Below the pieces are notes generated by a model. It saw nothing but the letters and a program-made list of their open reading frames with translations, did no database searches and had not been told where the DNA came from. From a bacterium (GTDB lineage Bacteria; Zhuqueibacterota; Zhuqueibacteria; Oleimicrobiales; Geothermoviventaceae): a stretch of DNA of 64,000 bases. The position numbers and the translations under genes were made by a program. Below, piece after piece: positions 8,809-17,433 of this stretch; the stretch's first letter is position 1; each line of letters starts with the position of its first letter. The stretch is taken from positions 62,001 through 126,000 of the forward strand of contig JAPWUV010000004.1 of assembly GCA_028275345.1 (NCBI GenBank). Reading direction: 5' to 3'.

Positions 8809-9384
8809 TCAGCGGAGCAAGCTGCGGATAATGGTTTTTTCTTTCTGAGTGGGAGGAAAGACACCTGACCGAGCCTCACGCACGTCCTCGATGGAAAAGA
8901 AGGCTCCCGGGGCGTGCTCCTGAATGGCTTCCAGCAGCCTGGGCCGATCCTTGCGGCGGATAATCGTGAAGACGATCTTCACCGGGCCCGTGGACCCATA
9001 TCCGTCGATGACCGTGGTTCCGAAGCCATCGCGCTGGAGGCGCCGCAGGAGTTCCGATGGATCCCGGCGCAGGATGATGCGCACCACCTCGGTACCGAGA
9101 GCCAGCCGACGCTCCAGGAACATCCCGACGTAGTTGCCCGTGGCGAAGCCGCCGGCGTAGGCGACGTAGCAGAGAGCATTGTTGAGATGCTTGAAGATCT
9201 GCCCGATGGCCAGAAGCCAGATGAGGACCTCGAAGAAGCCCAGGAGGGGTGCGAGGAAGCGCTTCTCCTTGGCGACGAAAATGATGCGCATCGTCCCGAT
9301 GGAAACATCCACGATGCGCGCACAGAAGATCAGAACAGGCAAGACTACCCAGGTGAACCACGCCGAATTAAAAAAAGACGACAC
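8809..9384 (-). CDS. UPF0316 / DUF2179 membrane protein
   Basis: 191 aa from GTG 9384 (GGAGAGGAG site). The N-terminal half has three hydrophobic helices with the motif RIVDVSIGTMRIIFVAKEKR. The C-terminal ~80 residues form the soluble DUF2179 domain (GFGTTVIDGYGSTGPVKIVFTIIRRKD). This is the UPF0316 arrangement; the function is unknown, and DUF2179 is thought to be a ligand-binding domain. It lies 269 bp downstream of hisI. I see no gene in that gap, so it probably has its own promoter there. Confidence 0.85.
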   Translation of the reverse strand: MSSFFNSAWFTWVVLPVLIFCARIVDVSIGTMRIIFVAKEKRFLAPLLGFFEVLIWLLAIGQIFKHLNNALCYVAYAGGFATGNYVGMFLERRLALGTEVVRIILRRDPSELLRRLQRDGFGTTVIDGYGSTGPVKIVFTIIRRKDRPRLLEAIQEHAPGAFFSIEDVREARSGVFPPTQKEKTIIRSLLR

Positions 9385-9653
9385 TCCTCTCCTCTGCTAA
9401 TCGTCTCTTCCCAGGAATTCAGCGCCGATCTGCCGTCTTCTCCTTCGAGGGAAAACTGCCTTCCTCCCATCGGAATGCCACTGGCTACGTTGAGACGCGA
9501 GCCCTTCGGGGTAGAGGGATCGCCGTGGCCAAGGCGCTCGAGTACGGCGAAAGTTAGCACATGGCAGGCGTAGAAGCAACTCCAACATGAGCGTCTGCCC
9601 CCCTTTGCCGATTCCTCGCTCCTTGCCGCAAATCCGAGGGTTCCCCCCGGGGG

Positions 9654-10070
9654 TCACTCGGCTCCGGGGCCGGGGTCGTCAGCTCCGCCGGGTTGCGGGC
9701 GCCCCGAGATTTCGGCCAAGTCATGGTAAAAGCAGCTCCGCCGTTCGGTGTGGCACGCTGGGCCCGTCTGCTCGACGAGGTAGAGCACAGCGTCCAGGTC
9801 GCAGTCGAACAAGATGCGCCGGATGCGTTGCACATGCCCGCTCGTCAGGCCCTTGGTCCAAAGCTCCTGGCGGGAGCGACTCCAATAGGTGGCCAATCCC
9901 GTTTCCAGCGTTTTCTCCAGCGCCTCCCGATTGGCGTAGGCGAGCATCAGGACTTGCCCGGTGCGCACATCCTGGGCGATCGCGGGCACGAGCCCTCGCT
10001 CATCAAAGCGGATCCGGTCCAAGATGCTCCGGTCGACTTCCAGCAGCTCCTGCGGCTCATTGACGAACAT
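9654..10070 (-). CDS. hisI: Phosphoribosyl-AMP cyclohydrolase
   Basis: 138 aa. It opens the purine ring of phosphoribosyl-AMP in histidine synthesis. Characteristic elements are [11 protein letters not shown], the [13 protein letters not shown] segment, the metal-binding FDCDLDAVL, and zinc cysteines in CHTERRSCF. It is the monofunctional form: no HisE (phosphoribosyl-ATP pyrophosphatase) domain follows, and the C-terminus ends in a short Pro/Gly-rich tail. The start overlaps the end of hisF by 14 bp. It is the last gene of the his operon. Confidence 0.95.
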   Translation of the reverse strand: MFVNEPQELLEVDRSILDRIRFDERGLVPAIAQDVRTGQVLMLAYANREALEKTLETGLATYWSRSRQELWTKGLTSGHVQRIRRILFDCDLDAVLYLVEQTGPACHTERRSCFYHDLAEISGRPQPGGADDPGPGAE

Positions 10071-10812
10071 GAATCCCGCGCTCCTTCAAATAGCGCTTGA
10101 CCTCCGCGATGGTGTATTCCCTGTAGTGAAAGATGGAAGCAGCCAGGGCTGCATCCGCTCGTCCTTCAGCGAAAGCCTCGTAAAAGTGCTCCGGTTTCCC
10201 GCAGCCGCCGGAGGCAATCACCGGCACAGAGACTGCATCCGCCACGGCGCGGGTGAGTTCCAGGTCGTAGCCGTCCTTCGTGCCGTCGCGATCCATCGAG
10301 GTCAGGAGGATCTCCCCAGCTCCGAGGCTCACTGCCTCCTGGGCCCAGCGGATGGCGTCCAATCCCGCAGGCTTCCGGCCGCCGTAGATGTAAACCTGCC
10401 AGGAGCCTCCTTCCCGCTTCGCATCGATGGCCAGGACGACGGCTTGGCTCCCAAATCGGTCCGCTATTTCCCGGATGAGCCTGGGTTGCTGGACGGCCGC
10501 GGTGTTCAGCGTCACCTTGTCGGCCCCGCTTTCCAGCAGAAGTCGCGCGTCTTCCGCGCTGCGCACGCCGCCGCCTACGGTCAACGGGATGAAGACCTGC
10601 TCCGCGGTGCGCTGTACGACCTCGAGGAGAATGGGTCTTTTTTCCGCCGAGGCCGTGATATCGAGGAACACAAGCTCGTCGGCCCCTTCGGCGTCGTAGA
10701 AGCGAGCCTGTTCCACCGGATCTCCGGCATCGCGCAGGTCCAGGAAGTGCACGCCCTTGACCACGCGCCCGTGATCGACGTCGAGGCAGGGGATGATTCG
10801 CTTCGCCAGCAC
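10057..10812 (-). CDS. hisF: Imidazole glycerol phosphate synthase, cyclase subunit
   Basis: 251 aa, the standard length. It is the TIM-barrel half of the HisFH complex, converting PRFAR plus ammonia into imidazole glycerol phosphate and AICAR. Catalytic aspartates are D11 (IPCLDVDHG) and D130 ([11 protein letters not shown]). Phosphate-binding loops GGGVRS and ASGGCG are present. Its partner hisH lies two genes upstream in the same operon. Confidence 0.96.
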   Translation of the reverse strand: MLAKRIIPCLDVDHGRVVKGVHFLDLRDAGDPVEQARFYDAEGADELVFLDITASAEKRPILLEVVQRTAEQVFIPLTVGGGVRSAEDARLLLESGADKVTLNTAAVQQPRLIREIADRFGSQAVVLAIDAKREGGSWQVYIYGGRKPAGLDAIRWAQEAVSLGAGEILLTSMDRDGTKDGYDLELTRAVADAVSVPVIASGGCGKPEHFYEAFAEGRADAALAASIFHYREYTIAEVKRYLKERGIHVRQ

Positions 10813-10907
10813 AGCTGAGCTCCCTCTTGCGGTGAATCCGGCCCGCGGCCGGACAATTTCGCCCGCGTTTCCCTCGCCGGGTGGGCAGCGCCGGCTCGCG
10901 GGTGGCG

Positions 10908-11645
10908 TCAGTCGGCCGTCTCGCTCCTCCTGGCCAGTGCAAGCGCCTCCGTCAGGTCGATCAGGCCTTCGTAAAGGGCCTTGCCGATGATCACCCCTTC
11001 CAGGAGCGGGGCCACAGCAAATACTGCCCGGAGGTCTTCCATCGAGCCGATCCCGCCGGAGACGGTCACACCCAAGCCGGTGAGGCGGGCAATGCGCGTG
11101 GCTCCCTCCACATCGGGGCCGACCAATTTGCCATCGCGCCGAACGTCCGTGTAGATCAGATGGCGCAAGCCCTGGTCCGCCCAGCGTTGCGCCAGCTCCA
11201 GCGGCGGGATTCGCTCTTGCTCCTCCCAGCCGCGCACGGCCACCAGCCCGTTGCGGACGTCGAGGGCGGCGGCGACAGCGTCCGGCCCGAATTCGCTCAC
11301 GAGCTCGGCGATCCAGTCCGGTCTCTTCACGGCTGCGGTTCCGACGACGGCTCGGCTCACGCCGAGTTCGCGGACCTTCTGAACCGCATTGGTCGTCCTC
11401 AATCCGCCGCCCAACTGGACCTTGAGGCGAGTCTGCTGGCAGATCTGGCGTACGAGCTCCCGGTTGTCGCCAAACCCGAAGGCGGCATTCAGGTCCACGA
11501 CGTGGACCCAGCTGGCCCCGGCTGCCTCCCAGCGCTGAGCCATCTCCACTGGACTGGCCGAATAGACGGTCATGGCCTCCCGCTTTCCCTCAACCAGCCG
11601 TACGCAATTCCCATCCAGGAGATCGATCGCCGGAAATACGATCAT
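10908..11645 (-). CDS. hisA: ProFAR isomerase
   Basis: 245 aa from ATG 11645, which gives the family N-terminus [12 protein letters not shown] with catalytic D8; the frame also opens six codons earlier. It is a TIM-barrel aldose-ketose isomerase. GGGLRT, the second catalytic aspartate region IYTDVRRDG and the VSGGIGS phosphate loop are present. A 95-bp gap separates it from hisF, the largest within the operon. Confidence 0.95.
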   Translation of the reverse strand: MIVFPAIDLLDGNCVRLVEGKREAMTVYSASPVEMAQRWEAAGASWVHVVDLNAAFGFGDNRELVRQICQQTRLKVQLGGGLRTTNAVQKVRELGVSRAVVGTAAVKRPDWIAELVSEFGPDAVAAALDVRNGLVAVRGWEEQERIPPLELAQRWADQGLRHLIYTDVRRDGKLVGPDVEGATRIARLTGLGVTVSGGIGSMEDLRAVFAVAPLLEGVIIGKALYEGLIDLTEALALARRSETAD

Positions 11646-11690
11646 CGCAGGCCCCCAACCCACCGAATCCTCGTTAAGCTGCCGCCTGGG

Positions 11691-12290
11691 CTACGCACTC
11701 AGAAAATTGCGCAAGAACTGCAGTCCCCATTTCTGGGACTTCTCCGGATGAAATTGCACGGCCCACACATTTTCCATCCGGACTGCCGACGCGAAGGAGA
11801 TCCCGTACTCGGTCTGGCCGGTGACCAGCTTCGGATCGGCTGGCTCAGGGTAGTAGGAATGGGCGAAGTAGAAGTAGCTCCCCTCCGGGATGGAACCGAA
11901 CATGCGTTCTCCCTCCCGGAAGGCGACAATATTCCACCCGAGATGCGGTACCTTCACTGCCTCCGGCAAGCGCCGGACGCTGCCCCTCAGGAGGCCGAGA
12001 CCCCGGGCCCGTGGCGATTCTTCGCTTTGCTCGAACAGGAGCTGGAGACCGAGGCAGATGCCCAAGAAGGGCTTCCCAGCTCGAATCGCGGCCATCACCG
12101 CTTCGTCGAGACCTGAGGACCGAAGGCGTTCCATGGCCTCGCCGAAGGCCCCCACGCCGGGCAATACGACCCGCTCGGCTCGCCGCACGGCCTCCGGATC
12201 CGCCGTGAGGCGAGCATCGGCGCCAAGGGCTTGGAGCGCCTTTTCCACACTGCGGAGATTACCCGCCCCGTAGTCCACCACGGCGATCAC
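11691..12290 (-). CDS. hisH: Imidazole glycerol phosphate synthase, glutamine amidotransferase subunit
   Basis: 199 aa. It is a class I glutaminase that supplies ammonia to HisF. The triad is visible: C79 in FLGICLGLQLLF, and H181 and E183 in VQFHPEKSQ. The oxyanion-strand region VVLPGVGAFG is present. It overlaps hisB by 4 bp (ATGA type), implying translational coupling. Confidence 0.96.
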   Translation of the reverse strand: MIAVVDYGAGNLRSVEKALQALGADARLTADPEAVRRAERVVLPGVGAFGEAMERLRSSGLDEAVMAAIRAGKPFLGICLGLQLLFEQSEESPRARGLGLLRGSVRRLPEAVKVPHLGWNIVAFREGERMFGSIPEGSYFYFAHSYYPEPADPKLVTGQTEYGISFASAVRMENVWAVQFHPEKSQKWGLQFLRNFLSA

Positions 12291-12877
12291 TGCAGAGCCC
12301 CTTTGGTCGAGGGCACATCCTGCAACCTGGGATCCTTTTCGGCAGCCATGCGGAAGGCCCGACCGAGCGCCTTGAAGACGGCCTCGAGCACGTGGTGCGT
12401 GTTCCAGCCGGCCAGGACTTCCAGGTGCAGGTTCATGCCCAAATTGTTGGTGAAGGCTCGCAGGAATTCCTCCGCCAACTCCCCGTCGAACTCTCCGACG
12501 CGATCGAAGCGACGCTCCCGCACCAGGGAGAAGAAGGGTCTGCCGCTGAGGTCCAAGGCGGCGCGCACCAACGCCTCGTCCATGGGGAGGATGGCCCAGC
12601 CGTACCGATAGATTCCTCGCTTGTCCCCAAGCGCCTGCCGCAGGGCGATTCCGAGGGCGATGCCGGTGTCTTCCACCGTGTGGTGAAAGTCCACTTGGAG
12701 ATCGCCCTTCGCGCTGAGCTCGAGGTCGATCGCGGCGTTCCGGACGAAGGCCTCGAGGAGATGGTCGAAAAAGGCGATCCCCGTCTGCACCGTAGCCGAT
12801 CCGCGGCCGTCGATGTCCACCGCCACGCGGACCTCGACCTCCCGGGTCTTCCAGTGGAATTCAGCGGTCCTACCCAT
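12287..12877 (-). CDS. hisB: Imidazoleglycerol-phosphate dehydratase
   Basis: 196 aa from ATG 12877; nine further in-frame codons upstream look untranslated. It is monofunctional, with no N-terminal HAD phosphatase domain, so histidinol phosphatase must be encoded elsewhere. Metal-binding histidine motifs typical of the family are present: FFDHLLEAF, DFHHTVEDTGIALG, and HHVLEAVFKALGRA near the C-terminus. It follows hisC by 23 bp. Confidence 0.95.
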   Translation of the reverse strand: MGRTAEFHWKTREVEVRVAVDIDGRGSATVQTGIAFFDHLLEAFVRNAAIDLELSAKGDLQVDFHHTVEDTGIALGIALRQALGDKRGIYRYGWAILPMDEALVRAALDLSGRPFFSLVRERRFDRVGEFDGELAEEFLRAFTNNLGMNLHLEVLAGWNTHHVLEAVFKALGRAFRMAAEKDPRLQDVPSTKGALQ

Positions 12878-12900
12878 TGAGCTGGCCCCACCTTCCAAGC

Positions 12901-13974
12901 TCATTCCACCACTGCCTGAGTCGCGAGGACCTTCCCGAAAGCCTCGAGGAAGCGGTCGTTTTCTTCCGGTGCGCCAACGGTGACGCGGAGGCAGCCTTCA
13001 AGGCCCGGGACCGTGGCGAAGGAACGCACGAATACGCCTGCTGCGATGAGGGACCGGAAGACGCGCACGGCCCCCGGGACGCGGATTAGCAAGAAATTCG
13101 TCTCCGAGGGGAACACTTCCACCCCGGGAAACTTCCTGAGTGCCTCGTAGAGGCGTTGTCTCTCGCCGAGGATGAGCTTCACCCGCTCGGCCACGATGTA
13201 GTCGTGGTCCAGCACGACGTCCACAATGGCTTCCGATAGCTTGTCCACCCCAAAGGGGAGGTTCACTTTGCGGAGCTCGGTGATCACTTCAGCATCGCCC
13301 AAGAGGTAGCCAAATCGGACCCCCGCCAGTCCAAACGCCTTCGAGAATGTCCGGAGGATCAAGACGTTGCGATGCCGCTTCAGGGCCGGTAAGCCGGTGT
13401 GTCCGTAGAACTCGTGATACGCCTCGTCCCAAAGAACTAGGCCCGAGGTGGAGGCGGCGATCCGATGCAAGTGGTCCGGATGCAGCGCGGAGCCGGTGGG
13501 ATTATTGGGCGAAGCGATCATGACGAGCCTCGCGCTGTCGGCTGCCTCTGCAATGGCCTGTCCGTCGAGCACGAACCCCGGCCGCTGCGGCACGGGATGA
13601 AGCTCCGCCCCGTGGATCCTGCCCACCATTTCGAAAAGGGAGAAGGTTGGGGGCGAGTAGACGAGCTTGGCGCCGGGCTCGAGAACGGCAGTCGCGAGGC
13701 TGTAGATGATCTGATTCGAGCCGTGGCCGAGGAGCAGCTGGTCCGCACTCATCCCCAGGCGATCGGCCAGTTTCTCCCTCAACTCCGGGTTCTCGAAACC
13801 TGGGTAGCGATTCCAGGCGAGGGTCCGCAAACGCTCCAAAGCCTGCTGCTTCACTTCCTCGGGGAGGTCGAAGGGACATTCGTTTTGGTCCAACTTGACC
13901 AGCGGGCGGCCGCGCTCCGGCGCGCTGTAGCCTGGCAGCGAGCGAATCTCCTTGCGGATATTCTCAATCGGCAT
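12901..13974 (-). CDS. hisC: Histidinol-phosphate aminotransferase
   Basis: 357 aa. Fold-type I PLP enzyme transferring an amino group from glutamate to imidazole acetol phosphate. Visible motifs are LDQNECPF near the N-terminus, the SPNNPTGS cofactor loop, DEAYHEFYG, and the PLP lysine in RTFSKAFGLAGVRFGY. The C-terminal arginine motif LRVTVG is present. It overlaps hisD by 11 bp. Confidence 0.95.
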   Translation of the reverse strand: MPIENIRKEIRSLPGYSAPERGRPLVKLDQNECPFDLPEEVKQQALERLRTLAWNRYPGFENPELREKLADRLGMSADQLLLGHGSNQIIYSLATAVLEPGAKLVYSPPTFSLFEMVGRIHGAELHPVPQRPGFVLDGQAIAEAADSARLVMIASPNNPTGSALHPDHLHRIAASTSGLVLWDEAYHEFYGHTGLPALKRHRNVLILRTFSKAFGLAGVRFGYLLGDAEVITELRKVNLPFGVDKLSEAIVDVVLDHDYIVAERVKLILGERQRLYEALRKFPGVEVFPSETNFLLIRVPGAVRVFRSLIAAGVFVRSFATVPGLEGCLRVTVGAPEENDRFLEAFGKVLATQAVVE

Positions 13975-15271
13975 GCGTCTTGACCCTCGTTTCGATGGCT
14001 CTCGCGTGACCTTCCAGGCCTTCGGCCCGAGCTAATCGGGCGATCTTCGACCCGTGAGTGAGAAGGGCCTCCTTCGAATAGCTGATCAGATTGCTCGCTT
14101 TCACGAAGTCGCGGACGGAGAGGGCGGAGCTGAACCGGGCGCTGGCTCCCGTGGGGAGGACGTGGTTCGGGCCAGCCCAGTAGTCGCCCACTGCCTCCGG
14201 CGAATGGATGCCCAGAAAAATGGATCCGGCGTGGCGGAGTCGGGGAAGGACCGCCCATGGCTCTCGGACGTGAATCCCGAGGTGCTCCGGCGCGATCCGG
14301 TCGATCCAGGCCAGGCATTGCTCCAGATCTCGGCCGAGCAGGATGCCGCCGTGCTTTTTCAGACTTTCCTCCGCGATCTCTCGCCGAGGGAGGGTCCGGA
14401 GCTGGTCTTCGAGCTCCGAGGCGACGGCCTGGCTCAAGCGCTCGGATGGAGTGACCAACAAAGCCATCGATAGCGGGTCATGTTCGGATTGCGCCAGGAG
14501 GTCCGCTGCCACGTAACTGGGCTGAGCGGAGTCGTCCGCGAGGATGACCACCTCGCTCGGGCCGGCGAGCATATCGATCCCAACGTAGCCGAACACGAGT
14601 CGCTTGGCCGCCGTCACGTAGGCGTTCCCCGGTCCCACGATCTTGTCCACCGGCGGGATGGACTCCGTGCCGAAGGCCAGGGCTGCGATCGCCTGAGCAC
14701 CACCCACCTTGTACACCTCATCCACCCCAGCGATTCGGGCGGCGACCAATACCAGCGGATTGGCTTTCCCCTCGCGGGTTGGGGCAGTGCAGACGGCGAT
14801 CTCCTCCACGCCCGCCACCTTCGCGGGGATGGCGCACATCAGCAGGGTGGAGGGGTAAGCAGCGCGTCCGCCGGGCACGTAGACACCGACGCGCCGAATC
14901 GGGGAGAAACGCTCGCCGAGAATCACGCCGCCCTCTTCCCATGTGAGCCAGGAGTCAGGGAGGGGGCGCTGGTGGAAGCGATGGATGTTCTTAGCCGCTT
15001 CGGCCAGAGCTGCGCGGACCTCGGGGTCGGTCCCGTCCCACGCCTCATCGAACTCCGAGGGGGAGGCTCGCAGAGAACCCCGGGAAAGGGAGGCGCCGTC
15101 GTATATCCGGGTGAGTTCAAGGAGCGCCTCGTCGCCGCGCCTCCGCACCTCGTCAATTATGTCACGGGCAACGCGCTCCACTTCAGCATCCTCGAGCCGG
15201 CGCAGGTCCTGGAGTCTCTGCAGGAAAGCCTCCGCCTCGATCTCGCGGTAGATGGGTACTTGCATCCGCAT
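13964..15271 (-). CDS. hisD: Histidinol dehydrogenase
   Basis: 435 aa from ATG 15271 (AAGGAG site 11 bp upstream); an ATG two codons later is also possible. It catalyses the last two oxidations to histidine. Family signatures are YVPGGRAAYPSTLLM, the IAALAFGTESIPPVDKIVGPGNAYV region, DMLAGPSEVVILAD, and the catalytic/zinc region SEHDPLSMALLVT and RIAPEHLGIH. Length and motifs are standard. Confidence 0.96.
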   Translation of the reverse strand: MRMQVPIYREIEAEAFLQRLQDLRRLEDAEVERVARDIIDEVRRRGDEALLELTRIYDGASLSRGSLRASPSEFDEAWDGTDPEVRAALAEAAKNIHRFHQRPLPDSWLTWEEGGVILGERFSPIRRVGVYVPGGRAAYPSTLLMCAIPAKVAGVEEIAVCTAPTREGKANPLVLVAARIAGVDEVYKVGGAQAIAALAFGTESIPPVDKIVGPGNAYVTAAKRLVFGYVGIDMLAGPSEVVILADDSAQPSYVAADLLAQSEHDPLSMALLVTPSERLSQAVASELEDQLRTLPRREIAEESLKKHGGILLGRDLEQCLAWIDRIAPEHLGIHVREPWAVLPRLRHAGSIFLGIHSPEAVGDYWAGPNHVLPTGASARFSSALSVRDFVKASNLISYSKEALLTHGSKIARLARAEGLEGHARAIETRVKTHAD

Positions 15272-15298
15272 CCGTCCCGCTGCTCCTTCGCCTTTCCT

Positions 15299-16168
15299 CT
15301 ACGGGATGACCTTGTTCAGGGGATACTCGATGATGTCCTGGGCTCCCATCTGCTTGAGCAGGGGGATGAGCCGGCGTACCTCGACCTCTTGCACCACCAC
15401 CTCCATGGCTACCCACTCGGGGTCGGAGAGAGGGGAAACGGTCGGGTTCTTCATGGAGGGGACAACCTTGGCGACATCCTCCATGAGCCTGCGGGGAACG
15501 TTCATTTTGAGACCCACCCGGCCCTCTGCGGCCATGGCTCCCTGTAGCAGTAAGGCGAGATTCTCGATCTTCTGCCGTTTCCAGGGATCTTGCCAGCTCT
15601 GTTTGTTCGCGATGAGCCGGGTAGTGGACTCCAAGACCACATCCACAATCCGCAGGCCGTTGGCGCGCAGGGAGGCGCCGGTTTCGGTTGCCTCCACGAT
15701 GGCATCCACCAGGGTGGGCGCCTTCACCTCCGTGGCCCCCCAGGAGAATTCCACGTGGGCCTCCACACCGTGCCTCGCGAGGTACTTTCGGGTGAGGTTC
15801 ACAATCTCGGTGGCGATCCGTTTCCCTTGGAGGTCCTGCACGGTTTGAATCTCGGAGTCCTTCGGCACAGCCACGACCCAGCGGACTGGGCGGAGCGTTT
15901 GCTTCGAGTAGGCCAGTTCGCACACCTCGTGGACATCCGCTTCCGTCTCGAGGATCCAGTCCAGACCGGTGAGACCGAGGTCGAACACGCCCTGCTCCAC
16001 GTACTTGGCGATCTCTTGCGCACGGATGAGCACCGGCTCAATTTCCTCGTCATCGATCACGGGGAAGTAGCTCCGCGTACCCACGGAGAGGTAGAAACCG
16101 GCGCGATTGAAGAGCCGGAACGTGGCTTCCTGCAAGCTTCCTTTCGGCAATCCCAGCTTCAGCACCAT
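15299..16168 (-). CDS. hisG: ATP phosphoribosyltransferase (long form)
   Basis: 289 aa from ATG 16168 (AGAGG site nine bases upstream). First and committed enzyme of histidine synthesis, joining ATP and [17 protein letters not shown] at the N-terminus and the PRPP-binding region [19 protein letters not shown] are present. The C-terminal ~75 residues (MKMNVP region through [31 protein letters not shown]) form the ACT-like regulatory domain of long HisG, so histidine feedback is expected and no hisZ is needed. It is the first structural gene behind the attenuator. Confidence 0.95.
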   Translation of the reverse strand: MVLKLGLPKGSLQEATFRLFNRAGFYLSVGTRSYFPVIDDEEIEPVLIRAQEIAKYVEQGVFDLGLTGLDWILETEADVHEVCELAYSKQTLRPVRWVVAVPKDSEIQTVQDLQGKRIATEIVNLTRKYLARHGVEAHVEFSWGATEVKAPTLVDAIVEATETGASLRANGLRIVDVVLESTTRLIANKQSWQDPWKRQKIENLALLLQGAMAAEGRVGLKMNVPRRLMEDVAKVVPSMKNPTVSPLSDPEWVAMEVVVQEVEVRRLIPLLKQMGAQDIIEYPLNKVIP

Positions 16169-16211
16169 GGACTTGCCTCTTCGCTGCCAACCCCAGTACC
16201 CAGACCCCAAC

Positions 16212-16236
16212 AAAAAAGCCCACCGACCGGTGGGCT
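16212..16236 (-). terminator. his operon attenuator terminator
   Basis: On the minus strand, arms AGCCCACC (16236-16229) and GGTGGGCT (16224-16217) are followed by a U run (16217-16212). The left arm can instead pair with CCGGTGGG at the end of the leader-peptide gene (16275-16268), an eight-base perfect antiterminator. It lies 43 bp before hisG. Confidence 0.88.
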
Positions 16237-16264
16237 ATCGGTTGTTGATCCGTTTACGTGCACA

Positions 16265-16330
16265 TCACCCACCGGCGCGATGGTCCACCGTCGGATGATG
16301 GTGGATTGCAAACTGCCTGCGGTTTCCCAT
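16265..16330 (-). CDS. hisL: his operon leader peptide
   Basis: 21-codon open frame on the minus strand, from ATG 16330 to TGA 16265, with an AGGAG ribosome site at 16342-16338. It has three consecutive histidine codons (10-12) and a fourth at position 17, so 4 of 21 residues are histidine. The stop codon directly follows the antiterminator arm CCGGTGGG, so a ribosome that completes translation would cover that arm and let the terminator form. A ribosome stalled on the His run would cover CCACC (16304-16300) and leave the arm free. This is the classical His attenuation layout; it is too short for normal gene calling. Confidence 0.85.
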   Translation of the reverse strand: MGNRRQFAIHHHPTVDHRAGG

Positions 16331-16367
16331 GCTACGGCTCCTGTCCCTGATTCTCAAAGATAGCGTA

Positions 16368-16405
16368 AGTTTAACCAACTCCGCCGGCAAATGCAACAGG
16401 TTTTT
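16368..16405 (-). promoter_or_regulatory. Candidate his operon promoter with upstream A-tract element
   Basis: On the minus strand, TTGCAT (16396-16391) and TAAACT (16373-16368) are separated by 17 bp, about 40 bp before the leader-peptide ATG. The block AAAAACCTGTTGCATTT at 16405-16389, followed by GCCGGC, recurs upstream of the trp leader. The hexamers are weak matches individually; position and recurrence are the main support. Confidence 0.5.
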
Positions 16406-16514
16406 CGACTGCCCCTTGCGGAGCACTCTTCGGATTCCTATCTTCCGCGGTGGTTGCCGAGGGCCATTCTCTCGGCCGCAGGATCTCGGTTCCCCGTGTT
16501 TCGAAGGCGATCCG

Positions 16515-17351
16515 ATGCGGCATCAGCTTCCGCTAGGCATCTTCCTCCGTGCGCATTCTGACCTCCGGGACTGGCTTGCCTTCGCGCGTGAGATCGGTCT
16601 GGAGACCTGTCATCTGGCGATTCACTCCTCTTGTCTTCCCACCCCTTCTCAGCGACAGTGGCTGGCGGAAGTGCTAAGGCAGTACGGAGTGCGGGTCACG
16701 GTCGTCTTCTGCCTGTTCGAGGGCGAGGACTACAGCGACATCCCGACAGTGGCGCGGACGGTGGGCCTCGTCCCCGCAGAATTCCGAGAAGAGCGGCTCG
16801 GGAAGGCGAAGGAGATCGCCGACTTGGCTTCGTGGCTGGGTGCTCCGGCCATCGGGCTTCATTTGGGTTTCATACCGGACGAAAGGAACTCCCCGGCCTA
16901 CGGCACCATTTTGGCGGTCACTCGCGAGCTTGCCGAGCACTGCCGCAAGCTCGGTCTTGCCTTGCACCTGGAAACCGGGCAGGAAACTGCCGACCAGCTC
17001 CTATCTTTCCTGAACCAGCTGGGTGAGCCGAATGTGGCCGTCAATTTCGATCCGGCGAATATGATCCTTTACGGAAAAGGCGACCCGGTGGCGGCGGCGA
17101 GGCGACTTGCCCATCACGTCCGAAGCATCCACTGCAAGGATGCGCTCTGGGCTGATGCTCCCGGTCAGGAATGGGGGAGAGAGGTGCCGATCGGAGAGGG
17201 GGACGTCCACTTCCCGGAGCTACTGCGAGTGCTTCTCGATTCGGGATATCGGGCGCCTCTGACCATCGAGCGGGAAACGGCCGGTGAGAGGCTGCGGGAG
17301 GACATCGCGAAGGCCGCCGCTTATCTTCGGGACCTGCTGCGAAGGTTGTGA
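16515..17351 (+). CDS. Sugar phosphate isomerase/epimerase-type TIM-barrel protein
   Basis: 278 aa from ATG 16515; the frame is open further upstream but overlaps the divergent his control region. It resembles the xylose isomerase-like TIM-barrel (AP endonuclease 2) superfamily: ETCHLAIHSS near the start, IGLHLGFIPD, LALHLETGQE, VAVNFDPANMILYGKGD, and SIHCKDALW, with metal-ligand type E, D, H residues, and a final LTIERE. Members isomerise or epimerise sugars and inositols. The Tat-type Gfo/Idh gene follows 82 bp later, a frequent pairing in sugar or cyclitol catabolism. Exact substrate unknown. Confidence 0.82.
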   Translation: MRHQLPLGIFLRAHSDLRDWLAFAREIGLETCHLAIHSSCLPTPSQRQWLAEVLRQYGVRVTVVFCLFEGEDYSDIPTVARTVGLVPAEFREERLGKAKEIADLASWLGAPAIGLHLGFIPDERNSPAYGTILAVTRELAEHCRKLGLALHLETGQETADQLLSFLNQLGEPNVAVNFDPANMILYGKGDPVAAARRLAHHVRSIHCKDALWADAPGQEWGREVPIGEGDVHFPELLRVLLDSGYRAPLTIERETAGERLREDIAKAAAYLRDLLRRL

Positions 17352-17433
17352 GCTCGAGCCTGGCGGATCGGCGGGCCGTCGGGCTTGCCGGCATCGGCCT
17401 TAATCAGCGGACGAGCAAAGGGAGGAGAGAGCC

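Noticed and set aside
8782-8810. tRNA-like T-arm (GGGTTCAAACCCC) between the permease and UPF0316 genes
   Set aside because: The T-stem is only four good pairs, there is no matching 5' acceptor strand about 65 bases upstream, and no D-arm or anticodon stem fits. The GAAGCGG/CCGCTTC arms make a simple hairpin instead.
9470-9486. GCCACTG-containing stretch reminiscent of a cobalamin riboswitch
   Set aside because: The other conserved boxes and the overall length are missing, and no B12-related gene lies downstream.
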